Assembly: GCA_018824085.1 (NCBI GenBank) | Contig: JAHJHI010000026.1 | Location: 62,001-126,000, forward strand | Length of the DNA stretch: 64,000 bases | Direction: 5' to 3' | Source: Gammaproteobacteria bacterium | GTDB taxonomy: Bacteria > Pseudomonadota > Gammaproteobacteria > Burkholderiales > Rhodocyclaceae | The notes under the pieces: model-generated | The model's input: only the letters and a program-made list of their open reading frames with translations | Databases searched by the model: none | Told to the model about the DNA's origin: nothing | Translations under genes and position numbers: made by a program | Shown here: positions 42,263 to 52,124 of the stretch, piece after piece | How the letters are laid out: the number at the start of each line of letters is the position of its first letter | How positions within the stretch are numbered: position 1 is the first letter of the stretch

Positions 42263-43255
42263 TCAGAGCAGGTCGGCGACGCCGGCGCGCTCCTCTTCCA
42301 GTTCGGCCAGCGTCTTGGCGACGTAGGGCTTCGAGAACTCGTCGATCTCCAGACCCTTGACGATCGTGTATTCGCCGTTTTCGCAGATGCACGGGAAACC
42401 GAACACGAGCCCTTCGGGGATGCCGTAGGAGCCGTCGGATGGCACGCCCATCGTGACCCAGTCACCGTTGGAACCGAGGTGCCAGTCGTGCATGTGGTCA
42501 ATGGCTGCGTTGGCGGCCGAAGCGGCCGAGGACAGGCCGCGTGCCTCGATGATGGCGGCGCCGCGCTTGCCGACGGTCGGCAGGAAGGTGCCGGCGTTCC
42601 AGGCCTGATCGTTCACCAGCTTGGCGACGCTGTCGCCATTGGATGTGGCGAAGCGGTAGTCGGCGTACATCGTCGGGCTGTGATTGCCCCAGACGGCCAT
42701 CGTCTTGAACGACGACACCGGGCGGCCGATCTTCGCCGACAGCTGCGACAGTGCGCGGTTGTGGTCCAGGCGCAGCATGGCGGTGAAATTCTTCGCCGGC
42801 ACGCGGCCACCGGCCTTGGCGGCGGTCTTCATCGCGATATAGGCGTTGGTATTGCAGGGGTTGCCCACGACGAGCACCTTGCAGGTCGGCGCGGCGTGCT
42901 GGCCGATGGCGGCGCCCTGAACCGTGAAGATCTTGGCGTTTTCGGTGAGCAGATCCTTGCGCTCCATGCCGGGGCCACGCGGACGGGCGCCCACGAGCAG
43001 CGCGAAATCGGCGTCCTTGAACGCGACGTTCGGGTCGTCGGTCGCGACCATGCCGGCGAGCAGCGGGAATGCGCAGTCGTCCAGTTCCATCATCACGCCG
43101 GTCAGCGCCTTTTGCGCCTGCGGCAGATCGAGCAGTTGAAGAATGACCGGCTGGTCCTTGCCGAGCATTTCGCCGCTGGCGATACGGAACAGCAAGGCGT
43201 AGCCGATTTGACCGGCTGCGCCGGTTACCGCGACGCGAAGGGGCGTCTTTGACAT
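42263..43255 (-). CDS. mdh: Malate dehydrogenase
   Basis: 330-residue NAD-dependent malate dehydrogenase of the cytosolic-type group found in Beta- and Gammaproteobacteria. The Rossmann motif is [14 protein letters not shown] (about 9-22), substrate-binding arginines are in [15 protein letters not shown], and the catalytic Asp-His pair is in LRLDHNRAL and [10 protein letters not shown]. It oxidises malate in the TCA cycle. It lies divergent from the gntR regulator, which is followed by sdhCDAB, and ends in a strong terminator. Confidence 0.97.
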   Translation of the reverse strand: MSKTPLRVAVTGAAGQIGYALLFRIASGEMLGKDQPVILQLLDLPQAQKALTGVMMELDDCAFPLLAGMVATDDPNVAFKDADFALLVGARPRGPGMERKDLLTENAKIFTVQGAAIGQHAAPTCKVLVVGNPCNTNAYIAMKTAAKAGGRVPAKNFTAMLRLDHNRALSQLSAKIGRPVSSFKTMAVWGNHSPTMYADYRFATSNGDSVAKLVNDQAWNAGTFLPTVGKRGAAIIEARGLSSAASAANAAIDHMHDWHLGSNGDWVTMGVPSDGSYGIPEGLVFGFPCICENGEYTIVKGLEIDEFSKPYVAKTLAELEEERAGVADLL

Positions 43256-43409
43256 GGTGGTCTCCTGTCTGAGGATGGGACGGGTGCGTTGGAATTGCGT
43301 TGTGCGCGGTGCGAATTATGGTCGACCCGCAGCGTTTTGACACACAGCACAAAATGCAGGGCCAGGTGCCTCGCCGGGCCGGATTACACCACAAATACGC
43401 GACTTCGAT

Positions 43410-43424
43410 TTATATCATATATAA
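43410..43424. promoter_or_regulatory. Palindrome between mdh and gntR, putative operator
   Basis: TTATAT-CAT-ATATAA is a perfect inverted repeat with six-base arms, 51 bases before the gntR start and about 155 bases before mdh. It lies in an A+T-rich patch in G+C-rich DNA. HutC-type GntR proteins bind short A+T-rich palindromes, so autoregulation and control of the divergent mdh are plausible. Not tested. Confidence 0.5.
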
Positions 43425-43475
43425 GACATCAGACCGCTTGTAGACGTGATCCCGATTCTGTGCTGAAATTGTTGC

Positions 43476-44204
43476 ATGGCACAGGAATCCCCCACATTCA
43501 GCCCCCTGTATCGGCAGATACGGGGCCTGCTCACGCAGGCACTGCAAAGCGGCGAATGGCGTCCGGGTGAAGCCATTCCGAGTGAAACCGAACTGGCGCA
43601 GCGCTTCAGCGTGAGCCAGGGGACGGTACGCAAGGCCATCGACGAGATGGCGGCTGACAACCTGCTGGTACGCAAACAGGGCAAGGGTACGTTCGTTGCA
43701 ACGCACCACGACCCGCGAGCCTTCTTCCGTTTCCTTCGCCTTGCGCCGATCAGCGGCGCGATCGAATCGTCGCAGAGCGTGCCGCTCGAGTGCTGGCGCG
43801 CGCGTGCCGGCCAGGAAGTCGCCCGCACGCTGGAGATCGATGCCGGCGCGCAGATCATCATCGTGCGTCGCCTGCTCAAGTTTGCCGGCCGTCCGGTCGT
43901 CATCGATGAGATCTATCTGCGCGGAGACCTTTTCCCCGGCCTGAATCTGGACGTGCTCAAGGAACAGCAGGGCTCGCTCTATTCGTTTTTCGAAACGCGT
44001 TTCGGCGTGCGCATGGTGCGCGCCGAAGAGCGTTTGCGCGCGGTGTCGGCGGACCGGCAGAGCGCGGAATTTCTGGAAGTGCCGGACGGCAGCCCGCTGC
44101 TGTCGGTCGAGCGCGTTGCCTACACTTACGATGACCAGCCGGTCGAGTGGCGCCGCGGCCTGTGTTCGACCGCCGACCACTACTATCTGAACACACTGAG
44201 TTGA
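43476..44204 (+). CDS. GntR/HutC family transcriptional regulator
   Basis: 242-residue repressor-type protein. The N-terminal winged helix (about 8-75) has IPSETELAQRFSVSQGTVRK as its recognition region and NLLVRKQGKGTFVA as the wing; the C-terminal UTRA ligand domain (about 95-235) has RRLLKFAGRPVVIDEIYL and VERVAYTYDDQPVEWRRGLC. It lies between mdh and sdhCDAB in the sdh direction, so it probably senses a TCA-related or other small molecule and controls the neighbouring genes. The ligand is unknown. Confidence 0.9.
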   Translation: MAQESPTFSPLYRQIRGLLTQALQSGEWRPGEAIPSETELAQRFSVSQGTVRKAIDEMAADNLLVRKQGKGTFVATHHDPRAFFRFLRLAPISGAIESSQSVPLECWRARAGQEVARTLEIDAGAQIIIVRRLLKFAGRPVVIDEIYLRGDLFPGLNLDVLKEQQGSLYSFFETRFGVRMVRAEERLRAVSADRQSAEFLEVPDGSPLLSVERVAYTYDDQPVEWRRGLCSTADHYYLNTLS

Positions 44205-44266
44205 TGCAGTCGATGAAACCGGCGCCGATCGGTGCTTGAAACAACTTTTCTTGGAGAGCGAGCCAG

Positions 44267-44653
44267 ATGGCCAATACAGCCAGCAAGACCCGACCGAAGC
44301 ACCTGCAGCTGACGGCGATCCGCCTGCCGTTGCCGGGCATCGTGTCCATCCTCCACCGCATCAGCGGCGCGGGGCTCTTCCTCTGTCTACCCTTGCTGTT
44401 GTGGCTGTTCGCCGCCAGCCTCGGTTCTCCCGAAACCTTTGAATCGTTCAGCAGCGTGGTCGGCCATCCGCTTGCCAAGCTTGTGCTGCTCGGCCTGATG
44501 TGGGCCTATCTGCATCACTTCTGTGCCGGCATCCGTTTCCTGCTGCTTGACATGCACAAGGGACTGGAACTCGCGGCCGCGCGTCGCAGTTCGGTTGCCG
44601 TGCTGGTCGTCAGTCTGGCGCTTACCGTGATCCTGGGGGTGAAACTGTGGTGA
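44267..44653 (+). CDS. sdhC: Succinate dehydrogenase cytochrome b556 subunit
   Basis: 128-residue membrane anchor of complex II, three membrane segments. The family signature RLPLPGIVSILHRISGAGLF (about 25-44) holds the quinone-site Ser and Arg, and the heme-ligand His lies in LGLMWAYLHHFCAGIRFLLL. It starts after a GGAGAG ribosome site, 62 bases from gntR, and begins the sdhCDAB-sdhE run. The stop overlaps sdhD. Confidence 0.94.
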   Translation: MANTASKTRPKHLQLTAIRLPLPGIVSILHRISGAGLFLCLPLLLWLFAASLGSPETFESFSSVVGHPLAKLVLLGLMWAYLHHFCAGIRFLLLDMHKGLELAAARRSSVAVLVVSLALTVILGVKLW

Positions 44654-44994
44654 ATCGTGTCGTTGTCGGGGCCCACTACGGGCTGAAGGACTGGCTGGGC
44701 CAGCGTGTGACAGCCGTTGTGATGGCCGTGTATACGCTGGTCTTCGCGGCCGGCGTGCTGGCCATGGGCGAGTTGAACTACGAGAACTGGCGCGGTCTGT
44801 TCGCAGGCGGATTCATGCGTTTTGCGACTTTCCTGTTCTTCGCGTCGCTGATGTACCACGCATGGGTCGGCGTGCGCGATATCTACATGGACTACATCAA
44901 GCCCACCGGCGTGCGCCTCGTGCTGCATGCGGTGACCGTCCTCCTGCTGATCGGCTATCTGGGCTGGGCAGCACAAGTTCTCTGGAGACTGTAA
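44650..44994 (+). CDS. sdhD: Succinate dehydrogenase membrane anchor subunit
   Basis: 114-residue second membrane anchor with three hydrophobic segments. It has GLKDWLGQRVTAVVMAVYTL at the N-terminus and the heme-ligand His in FFASLMYHAWVGVRDIYMDY, which also carries the quinone-site Asp-Tyr pair. Two adjacent GTG codons (44647, 44650) may start it; 44650 gives the usual GTGA overlap with the sdhC stop. It is followed at once by sdhA. Confidence 0.93.
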   Translation: MNRVVVGAHYGLKDWLGQRVTAVVMAVYTLVFAAGVLAMGELNYENWRGLFAGGFMRFATFLFFASLMYHAWVGVRDIYMDYIKPTGVRLVLHAVTVLLLIGYLGWAAQVLWRL

Positions 44995-46782
44995 GTGAGC
45001 GTACCTGTCCGCAAGTTTGATGCAGTGATCGTCGGCGCCGGCGGCGCCGGCCTGCGTGCCGCCATCCAGCTTTCCGAAGCCGGTCTGCGCACTGCCGTGC
45101 TGTCGAAAGTCTTCCCCACGCGCTCGCATACGGTGGCCGCCCAGGGCGGCGTCGCGGCGTCGCTCGGCAATTCCGAGGAGGACCACTGGCACTGGCACAT
45201 GTATGACACGGTCAAGGGTTCCGACTGGCTCGGCGACCAGGACGCGATCGAGTTCATGTGCCGCAAGGCCAACGAGGTCGTCATCGAACTCGAGCACTAC
45301 GGCATGCCGTTCGACCGCCTCGACAGCGGCAAGATCTATCAGCGTCCGTTCGGCGGGCACATGTCGAACTTCGGCGAAAAGCCGGTGCGCCGCTCCTGTG
45401 CCGCCGCGGACCGCACCGGTCACGCGATGCTGCACGCGATGTACCAGCGCAACGTGAAGGCCAATACGCAGTTTTTCATCGAATGGATGGCGCTTGACCT
45501 CATCCGCGACGAAGAGGGCGACGTGGTCGGCGTGACGGCGATGGAGATGGAAACCGGCGAGGTTTTCGTGTTCCACGCGAAGGCGGTTCTGTTCGCCACC
45601 GGCGGTGCCGGCCGGATCTACCACAGCTCCACCAATGCCTTCATCAACACCGGTGACGGTGTCGGCATGGCCGCGCGTGCCGGCATTCCGCTGGAAGACA
45701 TGGAGTTCTGGCAATTCCACCCGACCGGCGTTGCCGGCGCGGGCGTGCTGATCACCGAGGGCGTGCGCGGGGAAGGCGGCATCCTTCGCAACGCCGACGG
45801 CGAGCGTTTCATGGAGCGCTACGCCCCGAACGCCAAGGACCTCGCGTCGCGCGACGTCGTGTCGCGCGCCATGGTGACGGAGATCAACGAAGGTCGTGGT
45901 TGCGGTCCCAACAAGGATCACGTGATGCTGGATATCACCCACCTCGATCCGGCCACCATCATGAAGCGCCTGCCCGGCATCCGCGAGATCGGCATCCAGT
46001 TCGCCGGCGTCGACGCGATCAAGGAGCAGCTGCCGGTGGTGCCGACCTGTCACTATCAGATGGGCGGCATCCCGACCAATTACAACGGTGAAGTCGTGGT
46101 GCCGAAGGACGGCAACATGAGTGCGCCGGTACGCGGCTTCTACGCCGCGGGCGAATGCGCCTGCGCGTCGGTGCACGGCGCGAACCGCCTCGGCACGAAT
46201 TCCCTGCTCGACCTGCTGGTGTTCGGCAAGTCGTCGGGCGAATCCATGGTCGAGTACATCAAGGCGCAACCGGCCGCGCACAAGCCGCTGCCGGCCAATG
46301 CCGCCGACTTCTCGCTGTCGCGCCTGAACCGTCTCAACACACAGACCGGCGGCGCCGCGGTCGGTGAAACGCGGCTCGCCATGCAGCGCACCATGCAGAA
46401 GCACTGCGGCGTGTTCCGCTTCAAGGACATGCTGGCCGAAGGCGTCAGCAGGATCTGCGAAATCCAGAAGATGGCGGCCACGACGGAAATCCGCGACAAG
46501 TCGAACGTGTTCAACACGGCGCGACTCGAAGCGCTCGAGCTGGACAACCTGATCGAAGTCGCCCGCGCCACCATCGTGTCGGCCAACGCGCGCACGGAGT
46601 CACGCGGCGCGCACGTGCGTGACGATGCGCCGGATACACCGGAACGCCCGAACGGCCGCGACGACTCGACCTGGCTCAAGCACACGCTGTGGCACCGCGA
46701 CGGCGACAGGCTCGAGTACAAGCCGGTCAACATGAATCCGCTCACCGTCGAATCCATCGCGCTCAAGACGCGCGCCTACTGA
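44995..46782 (+). CDS. sdhA: Succinate dehydrogenase flavoprotein subunit
   Basis: 595-residue catalytic subunit that oxidises succinate to fumarate. FAD-binding N-terminus AVIVGAGGAGLRAAIQLSEA, covalent-FAD histidine in TRSHTVAAQGG, active-site elements in HPTGVAGAGVLITEGVRGEG and RGCGPNKDHVMLD, and PTCHYQMGGIPTNYNGEV. The start is GTG directly after the sdhD stop. Length normal. Flavinylation should be helped by SdhE encoded downstream. Confidence 0.97.
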   Translation: MSVPVRKFDAVIVGAGGAGLRAAIQLSEAGLRTAVLSKVFPTRSHTVAAQGGVAASLGNSEEDHWHWHMYDTVKGSDWLGDQDAIEFMCRKANEVVIELEHYGMPFDRLDSGKIYQRPFGGHMSNFGEKPVRRSCAAADRTGHAMLHAMYQRNVKANTQFFIEWMALDLIRDEEGDVVGVTAMEMETGEVFVFHAKAVLFATGGAGRIYHSSTNAFINTGDGVGMAARAGIPLEDMEFWQFHPTGVAGAGVLITEGVRGEGGILRNADGERFMERYAPNAKDLASRDVVSRAMVTEINEGRGCGPNKDHVMLDITHLDPATIMKRLPGIREIGIQFAGVDAIKEQLPVVPTCHYQMGGIPTNYNGEVVVPKDGNMSAPVRGFYAAGECACASVHGANRLGTNSLLDLLVFGKSSGESMVEYIKAQPAAHKPLPANAADFSLSRLNRLNTQTGGAAVGETRLAMQRTMQKHCGVFRFKDMLAEGVSRICEIQKMAATTEIRDKSNVFNTARLEALELDNLIEVARATIVSANARTESRGAHVRDDAPDTPERPNGRDDSTWLKHTLWHRDGDRLEYKPVNMNPLTVESIALKTRAY

Positions 46783-46792
46783 GGATCCCGGA

Positions 46793-47503
46793 ATGACTGC
46801 CCGTACCGTCCAATTCAGCATCTACCGCTACGATCCCGACCGGGACGAAAAGCCCTACATGCAGTCGATCTCGCTCGAGCTCGACGGCACCGAACGCAAA
46901 CTGCTCGATGCGCTGATGAAGCTCAAGGACAAGGATGACTCGCTGTCCTTCCGCCGCTCCTGTCGCGAAGGCGTGTGTGGTTCCGACGCCATGAACATCA
47001 ACGGCAAGAACGGCCTGGCCTGCCTGACCGACATGGCGACCATCGCCGAGCCCATCGTGCTGCGCCCGCTGCCCGGCTTGCCGGTCGTGCGCGACCTCAT
47101 CGTCGACATGACGCAGTTCTTCAAGCAGTACCACTCGATCAAGCCCTACCTGATCAATCCGGAACATCCGCCGGAGCGCGAGCGCCTGCAGTCGCCGGAA
47201 GACCGTGAAGAACTGAACGGCCTCTACGAGTGCATCCTGTGCGCCTGCTGTTCCACGGCCTGCCCGTCGTTCTGGTGGAATCCGGACAAGTTCGTCGGAC
47301 CGGCCGGCCTGCTCGCCGCCTACCGCTTCATCGCCGACACGCGTGACGAAGCGACGAGCGAGCGCCTGGACAATCTCGAGGATCCGTACCGCCTGTTCCG
47401 CTGCCACAGCATCATGAATTGCGTCGACGTCTGCCCGAAGGGCCTGAACCCGACGCGCGCCATCGGCAAGATCAAGGACATGATGGTCAGGCGGGCAGTC
47501 TGA
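46793..47503 (+). CDS. sdhB: Succinate dehydrogenase iron-sulfur subunit
   Basis: 236-residue electron-transfer subunit. The [2Fe-2S] cysteines are in SFRRSCREGVCGSDAMNING and LACL, the [4Fe-4S] and [3Fe-4S] ligands in YECILCACCSTACPSFWW and FRCHSIMNCVDVCPKGLNP. It links SdhA to the SdhCD heme/quinone site. Ten bases after sdhA, and its stop overlaps the sdhE start by one base (TGATG). Confidence 0.97.
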   Translation: MTARTVQFSIYRYDPDRDEKPYMQSISLELDGTERKLLDALMKLKDKDDSLSFRRSCREGVCGSDAMNINGKNGLACLTDMATIAEPIVLRPLPGLPVVRDLIVDMTQFFKQYHSIKPYLINPEHPPERERLQSPEDREELNGLYECILCACCSTACPSFWWNPDKFVGPAGLLAAYRFIADTRDEATSERLDNLEDPYRLFRCHSIMNCVDVCPKGLNPTRAIGKIKDMMVRRAV

Positions 47504-47763
47504 TGGCGGACGACGCGAGCGCCCCGCAGCAGGCGGGTTCCGGCCGGCTGCTCTGGCACTGCCGGCGCGGGCTGCTGGAGCTGGACCTGATCCTGCAGCG
47601 CTTCGTCGACACGCGTCTGGAAAAGTTGGGAGATATTCAGAGGGCAGAGCTGTTTGAACTGCTCCAGTATGACGACATCACCTTGTTGGCGATCGTCAGC
47701 GGACGCGAAGAATGTGAGGAGACGCGTCTGAAGGGGGTGGTCGATCTGCTTCGCGCCAGTTGA
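47503..47763 (+). CDS. sdhE: FAD assembly factor SdhE
   Basis: 86-residue small protein that promotes covalent attachment of FAD to SdhA. The defining RGxxE motif appears in [18 protein letters not shown]. It contains the Sdh5-type helical segment [18 protein letters not shown]. The start is chosen from the overlap with the sdhB stop and from the normal length of the family; an in-frame ATG further upstream lies inside sdhB. The extended acidic N-terminus ([12 protein letters not shown]) is typical of Betaproteobacteria. Confidence 0.92.
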   Translation: MADDASAPQQAGSGRLLWHCRRGLLELDLILQRFVDTRLEKLGDIQRAELFELLQYDDITLLAIVSGREECEETRLKGVVDLLRAS

Positions 47764-47812
47764 AGGTGCTGCGTTCGGCCCGTGCAATTTTCAGGAAGTG
47801 AAGAGGTTAGAC

Positions 47813-49096
47813 ATGACAAATCAACGCACCGCGACGCTGACCATAGATGGGCAGAGCACCGAGTTCCCTATCATGGGCGGCACGGTCGGACCCGAAGTGG
47901 TCGATATCCGTACGATGTACGGCAAGACCGGCATGTTCACGTACGACACCGGCTACCTCTCCACGGCCAGTTGCAAGTCGTCCATCACCTATATTGACGG
48001 CGACAAGGGCGAGCTGTGGTATCGCGGTTACCCGATCGAGCAGCTCGCGGAACACTGCGACTTCCTCGACGTGTGCTACCTGCTGAAGAACAGCGAGCTG
48101 CCGAACGCCGCCGAGAAGGAAGACTACGTCAGCCAGATCAAGCGCCATACGCTGGTGCATGAACAGCTCGCGCGCTTCTACGCCGGCTTCCGTCGTGACG
48201 CTCACCCGATGGCCATAATGGCTGGCGTGGTCGGCGCGCTGTCGGCCTTCTATCACAATGCGATGGACATCTCGGACCAGGCGCATCGCGACATCTCGAT
48301 CAATCGCCTGATCGCCAAGATGCCGACCATCGCGGCCATGGCCTACAAGTACTCGATCGGCCAGCCGTTCATGTACCCGCGCAACGACCTGTGCTACGCC
48401 GGCAACTTCATGCACATGATGTTCGGCACGCCGTGCGAGGAATACAAGCCGAATCCGGTACTGGTGAAGGCGCTCGACCGCATCTTCACGCTGCACGCGG
48501 ATCACGAGCAGAACGCATCGACCTCGACCGTCCGTCTGGCCGGCTCGTCCGGAGCCAACCCGTACGCAGTCATCGCGGCCGGCATCGCCTGCCTGTGGGG
48601 CCCGGCACACGGTGGCGCGAATGAAGCCTGCCTGCAGATGCTGGAAGAGATCGGTGACGTGTCGCGCGTTCCCGAATTCATCAAGCGCGCCAAGGACAAG
48701 AACGACAGCTTCAAGCTGATGGGCTTCGGTCACCGCGTCTACAAGAATTTCGACCCGCGCGCCAAGCTGATGCGCCAGACCTGCTACGAAGTGCTGACCG
48801 AACTCGGCCTGGAAAACGACCGCCTGTTCAAGCTGGCGATGGAACTGGAAAGGATCGCGCTGGAGGACGAGTACTTCATCGAGAAGAAGCTCTATCCGAA
48901 CGTCGATTTCTACTCCGGCATCGTGCAGAAGGCGCTCGGCATTCCGACCTCGATGTTCACCTGCATCTTCGCGCTTGCACGTACCATCGGCTGGATCACG
49001 CAGTGGAACGAAATGATCACCGATGCGGAATACAAGATCGGCCGCCCGCGCCAGCTGTACGTGGGTCCGGCCCGTCGCGACGTTCCCGCACGCTGA
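47813..49096 (+). CDS. gltA: Citrate synthase
   Basis: 427-residue type II (hexameric, NADH-sensitive class) citrate synthase. Catalytic residues: His in [16 protein letters not shown]-type sequence ([18 protein letters not shown]), His in [13 protein letters not shown] and Asp in [12 protein letters not shown]. The start [13 protein letters not shown] is preceded by AGGAAG and AGAGG; a GTG five codons upstream is possible. It lies 49 bases after sdhE and is followed by a strong hairpin. Confidence 0.97.
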   Translation: MTNQRTATLTIDGQSTEFPIMGGTVGPEVVDIRTMYGKTGMFTYDTGYLSTASCKSSITYIDGDKGELWYRGYPIEQLAEHCDFLDVCYLLKNSELPNAAEKEDYVSQIKRHTLVHEQLARFYAGFRRDAHPMAIMAGVVGALSAFYHNAMDISDQAHRDISINRLIAKMPTIAAMAYKYSIGQPFMYPRNDLCYAGNFMHMMFGTPCEEYKPNPVLVKALDRIFTLHADHEQNASTSTVRLAGSSGANPYAVIAAGIACLWGPAHGGANEACLQMLEEIGDVSRVPEFIKRAKDKNDSFKLMGFGHRVYKNFDPRAKLMRQTCYEVLTELGLENDRLFKLAMELERIALEDEYFIEKKLYPNVDFYSGIVQKALGIPTSMFTCIFALARTIGWITQWNEMITDAEYKIGRPRQLYVGPARRDVPAR

Positions 49097-49106
49097 GGCC
49101 GCAACA

Positions 49107-49133
49107 CCCGGCGGTCACGCGGAGACCGCCGGG
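49107..49133 (+). terminator. Hairpin after gltA
   Basis: Perfect ten-base stem CCCGGCGGTC / GACCGCCGGG with a seven-base loop starts 10 bases after the gltA stop. Without a T-run it may be an imperfect terminator or a 3'-end stabiliser separating gltA from odhA. Confidence 0.6.
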
Positions 49134-49242
49134 AATTCAACCAAACCGCATGCTGCAGGCCTTCTCGAATTTTCGCGAGACGGAAGGGCTCATCGCACGA
49201 CAGGTGCCGTGATGCCCGACCGCGTGAAAATCGTGACAACAA

Positions 49243-49260
49243 GCCCGGGCCACCCCGGGC
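49243..49260 (+). promoter_or_regulatory. Hairpin abutting the odhA ribosome binding site
   Basis: GCCCGGG-CCAC-CCCGGGC ends one base before the odhA Shine-Dalgarno GGAGGAG (49261-49267). A stable G+C stem at that place could limit or shield ribosome access. Confidence 0.5.
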
Positions 49261-49273
49261 GGAGGAGCGAGTC

Positions 49274-52096
49274 ATGATGCAGATGTTGAGCAATTCCTAT
49301 CTCTTCGGGGGCAACGCGCCCTTCGTCGAGGATCTGTACGAGTCCTACCTCGTCAATCCGGGGTCCGTTCCGGACGCCTGGCGAACCTATTTCGAATCCC
49401 TGCAGCATCTGCCCGGCGCGGCGTCCGACGTTGCGCATGCTCCCGTCGTCGCGTCCTTTGCCGAAATGGCCAAGCGCGGCCCGGTGCGTACCGCAGCTGC
49501 TTCCGGTGACGACAAGCGCCAGGTCGGCGTGCTGCAGATGATCAATGCCTACCGTTTTCTGGGCAACCGCTGGGCGCAGCTCGATCCGCTCAAGCGCGCC
49601 GAACGGCCGGACATTTCGGAACTGGAACCGTCGCACTACGGCTTCACGGAGGCCGACCTCGGCGACGTGTTCAGCACCGGTTCTTTCCGCTTCCCGCAGG
49701 ATGACCGCGCCAGCCTGCGCGAGATTCTCGAAGCGGTGCGTCAGGTGTATTGCGGCAGCATCGGCGCCGAATACATGTACATGACGGATATCGCCCAGAA
49801 GCGCTGGATACAGTCGCGACTGGAGCCGATGCGCGGCAACTACGGCCATACGCCGGACGAGCGCAAGCACCTGCTCGAACGCGTGACGGCGGCCGAGACG
49901 ATGGAGCGCTACCTGCACACGAAGTACGTCGGCCAGAAGCGCTTCTCGCTCGAAGGCGGTGAATCGACCATCGTTGCGATGGACGAACTGGTGCGCGTCG
50001 CGGCCGGACTCGGTACCCAGGAAATCGTCATCGGCATGGCGCACCGCGGCCGTCTCAACGTACTGGTGAACATCCTCGGCAAGTCACCGTCGATGCTGTT
50101 CTCGGAATTCGAGGGCAAGGTCGTTGCGGACGAGCTGTCCGCGGGCGACGTCAAGTACCACATGGGCTTCTCGTCGGATGTGAATACGCCGTCGGGCCCG
50201 GTCCATCTGACGCTCGCCTTCAATCCGTCGCACCTCGAAATCGTGAACCCCGTCGTGGCCGGTTCGGTGTATGCCCGCCAGCGCCGTCGCGGTGACCGCA
50301 CGGGTACCCAGGTGGTGCCCGTCATCCTGCATGGCGACGCGGCAGTGGCCGGGCAGGGCGTCAATCAGGAAATGCTCAACTTCTCGCAGACGCGCGGCTA
50401 TGGCGTCGGCGGCACCGTTCACATCATCGTGAACAACCAGATCGGCTTCACCACGTCCGATCCGCGCGACTACCGTTCCTCGCTGTACTGCACCGACATC
50501 TTCAAGATGGTCGAGGCACCGATCTTCCACGTCAATGGCGACGACCCGGAAGCGGTTGCCTTCGTGACCCGGATGGCGATGGATTTCCGTGCGGAATTCA
50601 AGAAGGACGTCGTCATCGACATCATCTGCTACCGCAAGCTCGGTCACAACGAGCAGGACGAGCCGATGGTGACGCAGCCGCTGATGTACAAGAAGATCGC
50701 CGCGCACCCGGGCACGCGCAAGCTGTATGCCGACCGGCTGATATCGCAGGGCCTCATCGACGAAGCCACGCCGGACCAGATGGTGGCCGACTACCGCGCC
50801 GCACTCGACGAAGGCCGTCTGGTGCAGGACCCGGTGCTCACCAATCACCAGCGCCGGTTTGCAGTCGACTGGACGCCGTTCATGAAGCAGGCCTACACCG
50901 ACGAGTGCGACACGCGCGTGCCGCGCGAGGAGCTGGCGCGGCTGGGCGCACGTCTGACCGCTGTGCCGGAGGGCTTCACGCTGCATTCGCGTGTGCAGAA
51001 AATCATGGACGATCGCATGGCGATGGTTCAGGGCACGCAGCCGGTGGACTGGGGCATGGGCGAGAACCTCGCCTACGCGACCTTGCTGGTCGCCGGTTAC
51101 GGCGTACGCGTATCCGGCGAGGACTGCGGTCGCGGCACCTTCTTCCACCGCCACGCGGTGCTGCACGACCAGAAGCGCGAGCGCTGGGACAGCGGCAACC
51201 ACATGCCGCTGCAGCACCTGCAGGAGAACCAGGCGCCGTGCGTCGTCATCGACTCCGTGCTGTCCGAAGAGGCGGTGCTGGCGTTCGAATATGGCTACGC
51301 AACAACCGAGCCGAACGAACTCGTGGTCTGGGAAGCGCAGTTCGGTGACTTCGCCAATGGCGCGCAGGTCGTGTTCGACCAGTTCATCAGTTCCGGCGAA
51401 GCCAAGTGGGGACGCCTGTGCGGCCTCACCATGATGTTGCCGCACGGCTTCGAAGGACAGGGACCGGAGCATTCGTCGGCGCGTATCGAGCGCTGCATGA
51501 CGCTGTCGGCCCAGGCCAACTGGCAGGTGACGGTGCCGACGACGCCGGCGCAGATCTTCCACTTGCTGCGTCGCCAGATGCTGCGCAAGGTGCGCAAGCC
51601 GCTCGTCATCATCACGCCGAAATCGCTGCTTCGCCACAAGGACGCCGTGTCCTCGCTCGACGAACTGGCGAACGGCCGCTTCCAGCCGGTCATCCCGGAG
51701 ATCGACGAACTGGACGACAAGGCCGTCGAGCGCGTCATCATGTGCAGCGGCAAGATCTACTACGAACTGCTGGCCTACCGCCGGGCGCAGGACATCAAGA
51801 ATGTCGCCATCGTGCGGCTGGAGCAGGCCTACCCCTTCCCGAAGGACGAGGTGTCCGCCCAGGTGTCGCGCTACACGAACGTGAAGGGCGTCATCTGGTG
51901 TCAGGAAGAGCCGCGCAACCAGGGCATGTGGTACTGGCTGGTGTCCCGTCAGCACCTCGGCAAGGCCGTGGGCGAGCTCAAGCTGGAACTCGTGTCGCGA
52001 CCGGCGTCTGCTTCGCCGGCGGTCGGATACAGCGCCAAGCATCTGGCGCAGCAGAAGCAGGTTATCGAAGAAGCGTTCGCGGGAGTGGGGCGCTGA
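49274..52096 (+). CDS. odhA: 2-oxoglutarate dehydrogenase E1 component
   Basis: 940-residue thiamine-diphosphate enzyme (sucA/odhA) that decarboxylates 2-oxoglutarate. The N-terminal segment [20 protein letters not shown] contacts E2; the TPP/Mg motif is [20 protein letters not shown] with the following [11 protein letters not shown], and the transketolase pyrimidine-binding part has [19 protein letters not shown]. Length typical. It starts after GGAGGAG, with a hairpin just before it. Operon odhA-odhB-lpdA follows. Confidence 0.97.
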   Translation: MMQMLSNSYLFGGNAPFVEDLYESYLVNPGSVPDAWRTYFESLQHLPGAASDVAHAPVVASFAEMAKRGPVRTAAASGDDKRQVGVLQMINAYRFLGNRWAQLDPLKRAERPDISELEPSHYGFTEADLGDVFSTGSFRFPQDDRASLREILEAVRQVYCGSIGAEYMYMTDIAQKRWIQSRLEPMRGNYGHTPDERKHLLERVTAAETMERYLHTKYVGQKRFSLEGGESTIVAMDELVRVAAGLGTQEIVIGMAHRGRLNVLVNILGKSPSMLFSEFEGKVVADELSAGDVKYHMGFSSDVNTPSGPVHLTLAFNPSHLEIVNPVVAGSVYARQRRRGDRTGTQVVPVILHGDAAVAGQGVNQEMLNFSQTRGYGVGGTVHIIVNNQIGFTTSDPRDYRSSLYCTDIFKMVEAPIFHVNGDDPEAVAFVTRMAMDFRAEFKKDVVIDIICYRKLGHNEQDEPMVTQPLMYKKIAAHPGTRKLYADRLISQGLIDEATPDQMVADYRAALDEGRLVQDPVLTNHQRRFAVDWTPFMKQAYTDECDTRVPREELARLGARLTAVPEGFTLHSRVQKIMDDRMAMVQGTQPVDWGMGENLAYATLLVAGYGVRVSGEDCGRGTFFHRHAVLHDQKRERWDSGNHMPLQHLQENQAPCVVIDSVLSEEAVLAFEYGYATTEPNELVVWEAQFGDFANGAQVVFDQFISSGEAKWGRLCGLTMMLPHGFEGQGPEHSSARIERCMTLSAQANWQVTVPTTPAQIFHLLRRQMLRKVRKPLVIITPKSLLRHKDAVSSLDELANGRFQPVIPEIDELDDKAVERVIMCSGKIYYELLAYRRAQDIKNVAIVRLEQAYPFPKDEVSAQVSRYTNVKGVIWCQEEPRNQGMWYWLVSRQHLGKAVGELKLELVSRPASASPAVGYSAKHLAQQKQVIEEAFAGVGR

Positions 52097-52124
52097 ATCG
52101 CCCCCGTCAGGGAGACAGGATCAA

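Noticed and set aside
50084-52042. 652-codon open frame opposite odhA
   Set aside because: Antisense shadow of the E1 gene, which has TPP and transketolase motifs.
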